Of a DNA stretch of 64,000 nucleotides, positions 34,352 to 47,473 are shown piece after piece (position 1 is the first letter of the stretch; the number at the start of each line of letters is the position of its first letter). The translations under genes and the position numbers were made by a program. Below the pieces are notes generated by a model. The model saw only the letters and a program-made list of their open reading frames with translations, made no database searches and was not told where the DNA came from. Source of the DNA: Ophthalmolycus amberensis (taxonomy: Eukaryota; Chordata; Actinopteri; Perciformes; Zoarcidae); the NCBI GenBank assembly GCA_024529925.1, contig JAFEUB010001184.1, positions 1 through 64,000 on the forward strand, written 5' to 3'.

Positions 34352-37300
34352 GTACTGCACTCATCAGTAGTAATAACGCCTACTCCTCTATCATTATAAC
34401 TTTCGGTCAAATAAGTGTGAAATATTGACACAAGCTGATTCATTTTTTTTAGCAACTATGCTCATTCTTCATTACCGTGCCCCATATTTATTATGGACCT
34501 TGTAGAAGTCCACTCATCTTATTGTCCACTCATCTCATTGTCCACTCATCTTCCTCTGAGCGGACATCCTGCTCCGTCTCCTGACGGAAGTTGGAACAGA
34601 TTGTGTCGCTACCACTTTACGGCAAGCCGACCGGCTGCAACGACAACCTGATACACAAACTGGTTGAATCCTCATATAACCAGTCATTCACAGCCAGCTG
34701 CAGTGTTTGAGCTAAACAGGTCCCAGTTCAGCGGTCAGAGATGGCGAGCAGCCGTGCTGTTGCGTGCACTGGTGTGGACACATGCAGCCACTTAAGTCTC
34801 CAAAGAACCAATCGGTGTAGCAGCGAGGTTATCGTCCTGTAACAGACGAGCCGCTCCTCTGAGTTTTGTAATAAGTCTTTTAACTGATCGCACGGTAAAA
34901 CTGTTAATTATTAACATCCCTACTGCAAACACAAAGTGTAATATTAAAATATCATCAACAACATTGTGTTGTATATTTAATCTGTTACAGTCATAAATGG
35001 AGGCGCATCTGATGAATTTTCTGTTGATCGACTTACCAATGACTTGATTAAATGTTTCAGTTCTCATTCCAACAGAAGAAAACATACATAAAACACCCAT
35101 TTCTTCAGCCATGGTGCCTATACTTAGGCACTTCCATTTATCCTTCTCTGAAACGGAGATACAGGATGTTCTCCGTGTTCTTAAGCAGTTACCTCTGTCT
35201 GCTAATCTGTTCAAGCAGCCTGCAAAACTCTGATACTGCACTTCTCAACCAGCATGAGTTAACGCACATCATTGACCTTGTTGCAGATCAGTGCAGCTCC
35301 GTGTGTACACCATCGTCTTGCATTGCGAGGAGGAGAGGTTTGACATAACGCGGCAGCAGCATGGTTTTATTAAATATTATTTATAACTGCAATAGCAACA
35401 TGTCGGGCCAGCTGTTTCAGTTGATAAGGCAAACTCAGCGATCCAGCTGCAACAGAGCAGCACTAGCATTGATTTGTTGTGTTTGTGTCCCTCTGATGAG
35501 TGTGTTTGGCCTCAGCTCCTCAGAGACATGTCTGTCCTTGAACAAAGGAGTTCTTAGTCTTCTGACTCTTTCGTCCATTAATCGATTCCTTGATTTAATC
35601 GACTGATCTGTAAAACTGAGTTTTCTCCGCAAAGAATCACACAAAAGCATCTCTTTCACTCTTGTGTTTACCAGAGATATGCTCATCAGTTTCTTGGAAA
35701 GAAATGAAATGACTAAGAGGAGGCCTCCCTGTCTGTCTGTGCAGAGTTTACACTACGCGACCGATTCTCCATTTCCCAGACACAGACACCAGATCAGATG
35801 CCAATTGGTGCTCCATCCCTCCTCAATGCTTGCTCATGCATTTGAACTTAGCAGGGGTACCCAACCAGAAGAATGTCAGTGCTTGGCTTTTACATTCGAC
35901 AGGCAGTATTTACTGTAAAAAAATATGACTGTCTAAAGGAAGCCTGATTTTGGCCTTCAACTCATGCAGGTGAAACGTGAGCCGCTCAGGACCCGTGGTT
36001 TGAGTCAAAGTCTTAAAGCAGGTCTAACCAGGTCAATGGGTTCTCTATTTAAGTTATCGTCACAAGGAAATGGGTGAAGTCGCTCCTTTCATAACTGTGC
36101 ACATGCATGAACATCCTCACATGGCCTGGGTCAGCAAAACAGGGCCTTGGGTTAGCCTTTGTAAAAGAGGCTAAAACTCTTAATTCAACATGCAGGTCTT
36201 TACCATTGGTAATGGGATTGGAGGTCAGGGTGAGTTACATGATCACCAAGACATGGATCAAGGGAGTGCATACTATATGTGTACATCAACCCATCAGGCC
36301 CATTATCTTCCACTTGAGTTAGCTTGGCAGTGTCGACACAACAGCACTCAAACTCAAACATCCAACTGATCTGATGGCTGAGGTTAGTGAGCCCCCAGGA
36401 AGAGAGCCATGCTTTGATCCAGAGTGTACTTAGTGGCCAAACAGTGCAACTACAACGTCCGGGTCAGTCACACGATGCCTTTCTCCCATAGACTTCTATT
36501 GGGAAAGAGATCATTTATTTTGAGGTGAATCAACTTCCCGGTATGAACACATGCATATCTGTGATTTAAATCATTAGGTCCTAACAGTTTACACGCGCAC
36601 TGATAGCTGAATCCAGAGTTATGTTCCTTCCTCCGTTCATCTGAAGACGGAAACGCTCCATGGGCTGCGAATGTGGAAGATTCCCAGAAGATTTGAATTC
36701 TGAATTCTATTTGGAAGTAAAACTTTTAGTTTTATGCCCCACTGAGCAGTTTTATTAGGAATGACCCGGGACCGGCCTCCAACACTGGATCCAGTACCCT
36801 TCATACACGCATGGTGTAAAACTCTGTCTGAATATTGTCATATGTGTTTAACCCTGTACCACTTAATCTAACAGGACACGCTGGTGATTCAGTGAGTTGT
36901 CATGAGTTTGCACGAGTTTGCACAGCAGAGGAGACGTTGACTTGGAATTTGATCCTTCTGTGTAACCAGCAGCACCCAGCACAGTCTGGCCTATTATTCA
37001 ACAGCACTACTGAGTATTACTCAGTCCTGGAAGTGGACTTCTGCCACCACGTGCTTTCTTTCTTTGGCACGGAGAAAAGGCAATAATGGTGCTCAATGAA
37101 TACAGACACAAGTCACTTTGTCAGCAACACTTGTGTCTGCTACTGTGGCTTGTTCTACTGTAGTTTTATCAAACCTGACTCAAATGGTGTTTTTGAAGGG
37201 GACTATTTTGAGTGGCGGATTAATCCACATTTGGTGCTCTAGTGAGTGTTTGTGGCAGCAGGACGGTGTGTGTAGGGATGGAGTCCAACTAAAGTACAGT

Positions 37301-40300
37301 GGGTGTGTTGGTGGAGATGAAGGAACGGCAGTGAGGCTCACTAAAGCATTTTAATGGAGCTCCATGGAACAGAGGAAGAAGACAGACACACTGCACTTGT
37401 TACTAGAACAAGTATGTTCACAGGAGGACAAATCCAGAATGTGTTCCGTGTGCTGGCTGTTGGCATTTTGGGAAGCAGGGCCCTCCTGCCTTCTCTCCCG
37501 GTGGTGATGAATGTAGAATGAACACACAAAGAGAATGTGGCTATTCATTGTTGACCGGCATTCCAGTTTACTGCGTCGGCTCCCTGGATTGCCTTTGCTG
37601 CATTGGCTCTCACTCTGTTACTTGAGGCGGAGGGGAGAGCGTTCTTGAATAGGCCGGTTCATGGCTGAGTCCCCCTCCTTTCTGTGACGGTCTCATGAGA
37701 GTCACACTGTCCCTCAAGAGCCACGTCCAGCACTCTGTCTGCTCGCACTCCCACCAACAGCAAGGGATGAGAGGACAGCATTAGGTGGATAACCAGACTG
37801 AAGACTGTGTATGTATACTGTGTGTATGTCCTGCATCCATTTTGGTTCATTCAAGTATATGTTGGTGTTGTATTGTCACCACCAGTTAAATCAAATCTGC
37901 AATGTGACTGATTATATTGTCACGGTGGAATTGATCAGCATCCAGACGTAGCTATGTATGAAGTCAAAGCACGAGGACGTTCTTGAGTTGGATGAGGTCA
38001 TCCCATTGCAGGTTATGGATTTCTGTCGGTTGTGACGGCAGCAGCATTGCACCGACGTGCTTGCGCCGTATCATAACCAGTGGACCAGGAAATGAGCTGC
38101 CAGAGCTGCCAAAGAGGAGTAGCAGAGCCGTCTGGGTTTGGCTACAGACCGCAGACCGCAGCAAAGTGGGAGCCAAGACAGAAAAGAATCACTTCAGAAG
38201 CAGCTCATTATTAGTCTTCTACTCTGATGCTTTATTAAAGCCTAATATTGACAGCTGTCATAAACATGACAATGTGTGCATCTGTTTACAACCGTGGAAA
38301 GTATGTAAACAAGGGAGGCCTACTGATGAAAGCAACTGATTCAAATTAGGTAGTAAAATATTTCAGATCTATAATTAGACAAAGGGCTATGTTATCTTAC
38401 AAAGGTCTAGAAGTATGCATTGGTTGAAATAAAGTCGTTTTTAGTAGGAGAGCTACCCGTGTGTATCAGTATTCGTGGTCATTTTCTCAGTCTCAAACAC
38501 AACTTAACCATGTCATGTGAAATTCCACGCGTGTGTGTGTGTGTGTGTGTGTGCACATGATCAGGATGATACCAGCTCCGCCTCATTTCAGTCGGGAAAA
38601 CCCTGCATTGTTTGCTACAGGTGTTAGCCTGACGTGACAAAGATACACTGCTTGTAGTGTAGTTGACAGTGTTGGAGTGGAGCTGAGCTGATTGCGTGCT
38701 CGTAGCTGAGGACACGGTTAGCGTTGTGTTTTAATGACAGCTTTGTAGTCGAGCTGTGTTTCTAGGGATGAGTCAGGAGGTCAGTTGGTAGGCTGAAGGA
38801 CAATTTAACTGGAATATCTTCATTTAGAATGGAATGCCATGAAACCCCTCGCGCTGTAAGTGATGAGTTCAATGTTCCAAGTATTTTAAAGTTGTTCCTC
38901 TACTGCTTACATGGGACTTTCAGTTGTGACAAAATTGGCTAATGTTAGCATGCTAAACTAAGGTGGCAACAATGGTGAACACTACAGTCTGAAAGTAAGC
39001 ATGTTAGCATTGTCATTGTGAACTAGCCTACTCAAAGCAAGTAGTCTCTTCAGCTTAGTTTAAATGATGTCATAACAACATGCCTATTCTTATTAAAAAC
39101 CCACCTCCTTATTCAATGGAAACATCCTCATCCACGTCTTACATGCACTCGTACACACACTAGGCTGGTGGTAAATGGAGACAAAACAGGAAGAGTACAT
39201 TTTAGACAAAATCATTTGAGCCGAGTGGAGGTTGTAAAGGTTGCTCTCGCTCTCTCTCGGGTAGTGTGACACAATATGAAAATGGCACCGAGAAGAATCA
39301 AAGCAGGGTCTCCAGAAACTCTGGCGCCTGTTGTTGCCACACCTACACAAAGCCCATTTAATGACCACACATGTGTCCCTTGTTTCCCTTCATCAGTTTG
39401 TCCAATGGGTGGCAGCGGCAGCAGGTTGTTTAGTACGTTGGCCCAGTCGTTGAACAGCGCCCCCTTGGACCAGTCGGACCCGTACCCAGAGGAGAACCCA
39501 GACCAGGACGTGGTCGAGAGTGACCCGGACCAGCTGCTCAGAGAGTGTGAAGAGGCCCTGCAGGGGCGTCCGGCCAGGCCGCATCGAGACCTGGTCCGTC
39601 CCAGCGGCATGGCGCCCTGCCACCACAAGCTCAACCCCCCCATACGGATCATGCAGTGGAATATACTGGCACAAGGTAGACATCTGTGGATAAACTACAA
39701 CTTTGTAATTTGTGAGGACTCCAGTGACATGTAGAAATGTAGAGGTTATTTAGGTTACTATGCCAGCAGCTCTGCTGTCGCTCAGTCCAGACTGAAATTC
39801 ATTCATGGTCCCCAGAGGGTAAATCCAGCTGACTGAGGTGATCCCTTTGAAGTGAAATATGTTGACGGCTATTTGATGTATTGCCATCAGCTTTGGTTCA
39901 GACATTGATGTTCCTCTCAGTCACTTGGTTATTATGCTAATTCTGCTGACACACTAAATGAAGATGTATTACCATTTAGCTGAAAGCACTGCTGTGCTTG
40001 ACGATAATGAATGAATGAAGCATTAAAATGAATCTCTCTCTCTCCAGCTCTCGGTGAGGGGAAGGACGGGTTCACCCGCTGTCCACTGGATGCTCTCAAC
40101 TGGCAGGAGAGGAAGTACCTGATCCTGGAGGAGATCCTCACCTACCGCCCAGACATCCTGTGCCTGCAGGAAGTAGACCACTACTACGACACGTTTCAGC
40201 CAATCATGGCCAGCCTCGGCTACCAAGGCAGCTTCTTGGCCAAGCCCTGGTCTCCCTGTCTGGATGTAGAGCAGAATAACGGCCCCGACGGCTGCGCTCT

Positions 40301-40916
40301 GTTTTACCGCCGCTCACGCTTCTCCCTCCAGGCCACGGCTCACCTGCGGCTGTCGGCCATGATGCTGCCCACCAACCAGGTGGCCATCGTCCAGACACTG
40401 AAGTGCCGGGGAACTGGCCGGCGGCTGTGCGTTGCCGTCACCCATCTGAAAGCTCGTAGCGGCTGGGAGAGACTGCGGAGTGCTCAGGGTGCCGACTTGC
40501 TGCAGAGTTTGCGCAGCATAACGTCCCAATGTGGCGGCGGCAGCCAGAAGGAGGCGGAGTCGGGCGGCATCCCTCTGGTAGTGTGCGGGGACTTTAACGC
40601 AGAGCCCTCGGAGGACGTGTACCGGCGGTTCAGCTCCTCAGCTCTCGGCCTGAACTCGGCGTACAAGCTGTTGAGCTCCGACGGACAGACGGAGCCGGCT
40701 TATACGACGTGGAAGATCCGCCCCTCCGGAGAGAGCTGCAGCACCCTGGACTACATCTGGTATACCCATGATGCTTTGAGTGTGCAGCGCCTGCTGGACA
40801 TCCCCACAGAGGAGCAGATCGGCCCAGACCGCCTCCCCTCCTACCACTACCCCTCTGACCATCTATCCCTGCTCTGTGATGTCAGCTTCAGGGAGGAGCC
40901 CCATAGGTTGATGTAG
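34141..40916 (+). CDS. noct: Nocturnin, 3 exons, 452 aa
   Basis: Exons 34141-34351, 39397-39675 and 40048-40916 join in phase 1 at both junctions and give 452 codons to a TAG. The protein is an endonuclease/exonuclease/phosphatase-fold enzyme. Nocturnin was first described as a circadian deadenylase and is now known to remove the 2'-phosphate of NADP(H). Visible active-site blocks: WNILAQ (about 157-163), CLQEVDHY with the metal-binding Glu at about 205, THLKAR with His at about 296, CGDFNAEP with Asp 345 and Asn 347, and SDHLSLL with His about 435. Residues 1-70 are Arg/Ser/Ala-rich, as expected for a mitochondrial targeting peptide. A stretch near residues 325-337 (GGGSQKEAES) appears to be extra relative to the mammalian protein as I remember it. 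It is convergent with elf2. Confidence 0.95.
34352..39396 (+). other. noct intron 1 (5.0 kb)
   Basis: No exon of another gene is recognised. It holds scattered repeat-like DNA: a minus frame at 34792-35241 that may be a decayed mobile element, an attaatcgatt...aatcgactgatct stretch near 35,577, and a (GT)n run at about 38,531-38,553. Confidence 0.6.
39397..39675 (+). CDS. noct: noct exon 2
   Basis: Acceptor catcag|tttgtcc and donor cacaag|gtagac. Encodes VCPMGGSGSRLFSTLAQSLN and ends with PPIRIMQWNILAQ. The Met at 39406-39408 could start a shorter cytosolic form beginning MGGSGS. Confidence 0.93.
40048..40916 (+). CDS. noct: noct exon 3 (catalytic domain)
   Basis: Acceptor ctccag|ctctcgg; runs to TAG at 40914-40916. 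Contains nearly the whole catalytic fold from ALGEGKDGF to the final Leu-Met. Confidence 0.95.
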
Positions 40917-41600
40917 GCTGCCAATCACAGCAGCCCTGGACCAAGAGATGCACTGAGAGAGGAGACCGCTGGGAACAATAGTCCACCTCCACTGCAGACC
41001 AGAGAGGGGAGAGTGAACGGGACGTCATCTCCCGGATGGAGGGAAATCTGATTGGATTGTGAATAATTTGCCATCATGAGATACGAACCACTTTCTGTAC
41101 TGTTGCTATTTAACGATATTCACAAGGTGGAATATTAGAAGATCATCACATATGATGGATGGAAAAACTACTTGTAGTTTTAGCAATAACTGAGATTCGA
41201 TCCACTGACTTGTGTTGAGGAGGAGGAGGAGCCTGTCGGTTCCTCTTTAACCCAGCTGCAGCTGAAACAGCAGCTATGTGCTTCATCTGTTGAACTTTGA
41301 CCTCTGCAAACCGACTATTACATTAATTTATTCCATTATACTTTCTATCTTTTGGTTAAACAATCAACAATTCATCCTAGTTTTTTTTAAACTAATTATT
41401 TTGCATTAAAGTCATTGACGACGGTTCTGCAGTTGGACAATGTTGTTGCTGTGACTACAATGAGGAGAAATGTTAATATATATAAAGTTATTTTTATTCC
41501 TGCTGACATCCTAGCTGTAGTCACCCAAGTCACTGTTGAAGAGTTCTGTTCATTTGTTTCAGCATGTTATCAACTCTCAAGACTGATCTTTAACTATGAC

Positions 41601-41606
41601 AATAAA
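41601..41606 (+). terminator. Probable noct polyadenylation signal
   Basis: aataaa, 685 bp after the stop codon; an attaaa at 41406 is an earlier alternative. Confidence 0.5.
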
Positions 41607-41639
41607 CATAAAAGTAAAAATAATGTACAAAGTCTACTT

Positions 41640-43481
41640 AATTTAAATGTTGTGCTGGTTTTGGCGGCCCCTGTGGACAAAAGGAACGGGGGAGCAGCGA
41701 GAAGGAGCCGGGCCCCTGGCTGGAGGAGGGGCCCTGCAGCTGGCTCTGTGCTCGATGGGCTGGTTGCTGCTGAAGGAGTTTCAGGTGAAGCTGCAGGATT
41801 TCAACAAAGTCGGAGTATAGTATTTAAAAATAAATGACATATCATATGCCAAAACATCATAAAAGCCACAGTATAGTATGGAAAACTAATCAAAGTATAG
41901 TTTGTCATAGGATAGATGCCGAAAAGAGCCATAAAAACATGTCTAAAAAGGTGCAAGAGTCAAGTATTATAATGCACAGTAATGTGTCAAAAGTCATAGT
42001 ATTTCATGAAAGGTCACATTATGGCATGTCAAAAAATAAAATCTAATTATTTATTCCAAAGTTATAAAAAGTGATAGTATAGCTGTTTAAAGTCATAACA
42101 AGTCACAGTATATGTGGGAACAGTGTGGTATGTTTAAAATACAAATGTTAAAAAAGGTCCAAAATAAAGTGTCACAAAAGGGAGAGCATGCATTCTTTAT
42201 GCATTAGTTATTAAAAAGTCAAAGCGTAGTATGTCAAAATGAGTCATTAAAGAAAATCTAAATATAGTATGTAAAAAGTATAGTAGGTCGGAAAAAGTCA
42301 TTCAAACATTTTAGTATGGTAAGTTAAACAGTGTGGTCAAAGTCAGACTAAAGTATAAATTATAAAAAGTCAAAGTATACAAAAACAAAAGTACGTCATT
42401 AAACATACATGGTACAGTATGTCAAAGTATTGTGTGTTGGATAAGTCATAGCATCTCGGCCCGCTCAGACATTTCCTCAGACCAGCAGCGAACCTCCTCA
42501 CTCCCACAGCAGGGACAGAGTACTGAACCCGGGCTGAAGGGGCACAAGGAAGCTGCTCAGCATTGCCACACTTCCAAATTCGATTTGAGCGGCTAGCTGT
42601 AGAAATCCTTCTAGAAAACATAACACCAACCAACTCTGAGATGTGGTTTGGATCCAGTTTGCATAGATCGCATCTCATGTGTTTCTTTGCCGTCAGGAAT
42701 TTCTGGAATCAATCTGGATACGTCCAAAGAATAGATTTGAGCCGTCTGAACCCTTTTTCTATTCAGCTTCTGCATTTCCAAACCACAAAAATGTGAAGAA
42801 AGAAGTGGGCAGTGATAATAGCTGACCAGCTGTATTGTACACTAAGCATACAAAGCTATTAGCAGCAGCACAGCGCCTCTCTGACAGCACTCTTTACTTT
42901 AAAAACTGCCACTAAAGAATAATCTAGCGGCTCATTTTTTCAGATGGCTGAAAAAGACAAACTTCAGTCGGTCTCAATTCACATGTCATTTTTTTTTTAT
43001 AATACATTTCAGTAAAATCTACGTCAATACAATGATAGTAAAAGGAAAAAAATAGTATATTATCCTTCCGATGTGGAGCACATCATTTAGTTCTTTTATC
43101 TTTCACTCCCTTTTTATGAACTGTAAAAAACAGACAAACCATTAGAATGAAACAAAGACATGAAGGACCGGACTGATGCATACCCGCTGAGTATCAAAAA
43201 AAAGCTTTTTACATTTCTGTTTACAAGTCTCGTCATATTACAAAAACGAGTTTTTTCCATTTACAATCTAAGGCTGCCCATGTGTCCTGAGCTCCGAAGG
43301 GTCTGTGTGTGCGTCCGTGTCCCTTTAATCCATTGTGGGGTTTCACCAGCTCCATAGTCTGAGCCAATCAGAGAGCAGCTCTGCTCTGTGACTAGGGTGG
43401 GGGGGGGGGGGATGTGTCCTGCACTTCCTCAGCAGTGTCAACAGTCACTTCCTGTACCCCACCAGAAGGGCCCTGGGGCGC
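41640..43481. other. Intergenic between convergent noct and elf2
   Basis: 41,810-42,440 is a degenerate repeat built on variations of agtcatagtatagtatgtcaaaa. 41,655-41,800 is GC-rich and resembles part of 51,110-51,340 (ttggcrgycccnctggac), so both may be pieces of one repeat family. 42,980-43,481 is the likely 3' UTR of elf2; I cannot place its end with confidence. Confidence 0.5.
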
Positions 43482-44028
43482 TCAGGAAGAAGTGCTTTCT
43501 GCTGATGCTGCTGGTGGAGCCTCGACTGCTGCTGCTTCAGGCTGACTGCTGGGGGGCTGGGTGGGGGTTTTGGGTGGGGCGGGGTGAGGCTGGGCGACTG
43601 ATATGGAGAGCTGCGGCAGCAGCTGGGCCACCACCGCCGGCTTAGCCAGGATGAGGTGCGGCGTCTGCCGGCCTGCCGTCAGCTGGATGGTGGAGACGGC
43701 GGCAGCAGCCTGTTTGGCGGCGCCGAGCGCCAACTGCGTCGCCACGGGCTTAGCCTGGAAGAGCTGCGCGATCTGGCCCGACGGGTTGGCCTGCATCAGC
43801 GTGGCGAGCTGGCTGGCTGGGATGGTGATGATGGTGATCTTCTCCCCCATTTTGGAGCCGTGGGGCAGCATGGTGGGCAGAGCCTGGATGACCAGTTTCG
43901 GGGGAGCGCCGGCGGAGGCGTTGGCCACCGTTACCGGGACCCCTGCGGCAGTGGTGAGGATGGAGGAGGAGTTAATCGTGATCTGACCCAGTGAGTTGGT
44001 CATGACGAGCGGCATGGCTCGGATGGAC
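43482..44028 (-). CDS. elf2: elf2 coding exon 8 (C-terminal region)
   Basis: Acceptor ctgcag|gtccat; ends at TGA 43482-43484. Encodes SIRAMPLVMTNSLGQ, KITIITIPASQLATLM and an Ala/Pro-rich tail. Confidence 0.9.
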
Positions 44029-44582
44029 CTGCAGGGAGAAGCACAGGGAGGGTGAATGGTTGCACCTCTGCTCAGCTGTAACACTTCACTACAGCTGTGA
44101 CCGACACAACGCAGCCAGAGAAGCACAGGCATCATGAAAAGGAAAGGTGGCTGAGTTCCATTTAGCTGCTTCCCTTCCAGGGCCTCTGTACTGTTCTAAC
44201 TGGGACACTAGACCAGATCAGAAGCATATTTTACATGTGATGGTTTCACAAAACACCGTGGTCCATAAACTACCATTCACAAGTTAACATGGTCCCTTTG
44301 ATACGGGCAGAGACGGGGAGTAGAGACCTGGTGGTGGCGTTGCTGGGGATGACGGTGATGTAGGTATGCTGAGGCTGCGTGGCAGCGGGAGCGTTGGTGC
44401 CCAGGCTGGCCGTGCCGTGCTGGTGATCAGGTAGCTGGCCAGACACCACGCCCTCGCTGTCCTCCACCTCATCTCCGTCCTCCTCGTCATCGATCACTCG
44501 GATGTTCTTGGGCATTTCTTTGAACTGGTAGGCCAGCCGCTGTCCCTCCACTTTGGCCAGGATGCCGCGCTGGTAGTAATAC

Positions 44583-44613
<31 letters not shown>

Positions 44614-47441
44614 GGCAACATCAGAGCTATGCTGTCAGACAGCACCGAGACGGACTCTGCTCAGGACTACTAAAGGATCGGGTGTCTGCGGAGAGGACGG
44701 GCTGACCTCAGGGCTCTCCCCATGGTCTCGTAGTTCATGTCGGGCTTGTTCTTGTGTTTCCCCCATAGCTTGGACACAGCCTTGGAGTCGACCAGCTTGA
44801 AGATGCCCTTCTCCCGCTGCATCCACTTGATGTACCTGGGACAGGTGTTCTTATCCTGCAGCAGCTCCAGCAGGAACTCCCACAGATAGGTGGTGTTGCC
44901 TTGGGGGGAAACGGAGAACACCAACATGAAATACAGAAGCTCACAAGTTGCTATGCAACGTAGAAGACTTTTACATAGAGAGACTCTACCGAACACATTG
45001 AATATTAACGGGCTTAAAGATGTGCTAAAACACACAGTTCTAGTTCAAGAGCTTCATTTAAAAGCTGTGGAAATACGATATCTTTGAGTCTCTCCTCACA
45101 TCCAGTTGGGGACGTCTTGGAGTAGGAAAAGTAGTCAAGATGTTGTCAGATATACTCCATAACAGTCACACACTGGCTTTATACAAAACACAGGTCTTAA
45201 CTTCCATGACAACCTGTATATCAATAACACGATGTGCCAAGAAGCACAATGATGACCGAGCCTGTTTCACAACGAGTTCAAAGCTCCTCACAGTCACTTT
45301 AAGTGAGATTCAAAAATGTATCTGATAATATTAATACTCTCCACTCTAGCGAGCGGGGTGATCTGATAGAAGCATACTTGAGCATCACTAACCTTTGCCC
45401 TCCCTCGGCCTCTTCTTGATGCCCAGGTCAAAGGAGCCGTTGGAGGCGGGCTGGTTGGTCTTGGGCTTGCGTCCACCTGCACCCATCACACATACACGGG
45501 ATCCTTTACGCACCATGTCATGATCTCATGTCCAAACATGTGTGGTACCTTATCTGTTGCACCTATCTAGTATGACTCATACAGTGTATGCGTGTGGCAT
45601 GGAGAACCCGTGTGGCCTCCAGCACACATTAAGCCTCGGAGGTGTGTTGTAGTGACACTGACCTCCTCTCTTCCTCTTGACAGCGGGCTCACAGTCAGGA
45701 GGGATGGGGAAGGACTCCTCCTCTATGGGTCCGCACTCTGTAGACACCTCCACCACCGTCTCCATCATCACATCCTCTGCTGTCAGACAAAGCACACATT
45801 CACATATCAGCTGGAGCCTCACGGCTGCAAGCCGGTTCCTCACCGGACGAGCAAAGGGCCGGACAGACTCCATGACACACGCACCGTATACTCGATTCAA
45901 TCCTGGACAGAATAAAAGGGATTAACCATGTGGTCCCAATAATGATCAAAATATGATCAAAACATCTTAAAATTACATTTTCTGGGCGTCGGCCTTTGGT
46001 CAGTGGGCCAATAACAGCTCAGGTGCGGTCAGGCTGTTTGTTCACACTGCTGCCTGTAAAGAGCTGCAGCTCTGTGTGTCCAGCACTACCTCACTCAGAG
46101 CAGCTGGCAGTAACTTGTACTTTTCATATAACTTAGTTTTTTGTCCGGTGCTTTAAGAGCTTGTTTAAAGGCTAGAGCCTGGCCGAGTATCCTGCTAAAT
46201 GAACTGCGTAGTATGTAGTAGGCAGTTTGGAATGCCTACTACATACACTACCGGTTGGCTGAATCTGAATTCTTGTCTTTATTTGTTCAACTTCAACTTC
46301 AAAACTTCTTGTTTAGCAGCTGTACCTGTACTAGTTCTGCTTGGTCAGAGATGAACTCCTCAGAGAAGAAGCATCACTCTGAATCGTTTTGATGAAGTGG
46401 GGTCTCGTTTTCTTTGCTGTTCAGTCTTTTTCTACGCTAACAATCGATTGATCTGTTCTGGTGTAATCAAACCCCGCTGGCACAGCCTACGCTTCTGTTT
46501 CAGTAATGATTGGTAGAAATGCAAAAGCACTTGTGTTGACATTTTAGGAAAAACAAATATACTGTGATATAAACTGTTGCCGACCTTGATTTAAAATGAA
46601 ACCCTGAAATAAATCTGGGCCATACGCCCATTGTATATTTAAATAAAACGATACGTTTCCCAGTGTTAAAAAGCTGCTGACATAATTTATGAAACACAGC
46701 ATTAACCTTAACCACAGAGGAGGAAGCGCTGAGGTGCGTTTACCTGTGTTGCGTTCATTGTGCAGTCCTCCAGGAGACTCCATGTGGAGAAGAGCTTCGG
46801 CTGCTTCGAAGGTTTTGTCGAAACACACCATGTCGTGACCGGACATCTCCACTGAGAAGAGGAGCAGAGAGAGGCTACAAGACTGCTCAAACATCCCGTC
46901 CGTGGTCACATTCACAAAAGCACAGCGCTGCGGCCGCAACCACTTTCAAATGTTCACTCTGGGTTACATCTGTTCTTCACGTTGCCAGCAATCTGGTGTA
47001 AATAGTAAGACGTTGATGCTGCCAGTAGAGGGCAGTCTGCTGCAGTCATACACAACAACAGGTACCGTCGATGTAGATCAATGTGAACGACACAGAGTGA
47101 ATCTGCCCCTTCTCATTCACACAATAGGATTTCACATGGCAAACTTTGTCAGAAGTAAATATTAAAATCCAGAGAACTCCTTACCGGTCTCGGACACCTC
47201 TGTCACCACCTCCTGCTCCTCGGCCACATCCTGCATCAGGTACGTCTCGTCATCGTAGACCAGGACCTGTGCCGAGTAGCACTCCTCCACCTGGGCGCTC
47301 GGCACCTCCTCCACGATCACCGCCGGACAGCCCTCCTCCTGCAGCAACACGCCCTCCTCCTCCTCCTCCAGCACATCTTCCTCCACCTCCTCGCCGCCTC
47401 CCACGATCACAGCCACTATTTCCTGCTCAACCACCTCCTCT

Positions 47442-47473
<32 letters not shown>

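Noticed and set aside
34792..35241. 149-codon minus frame in noct intron 1
   Set aside because: No recognised domain and no splice or start context; possibly decayed mobile DNA, not enough to call.
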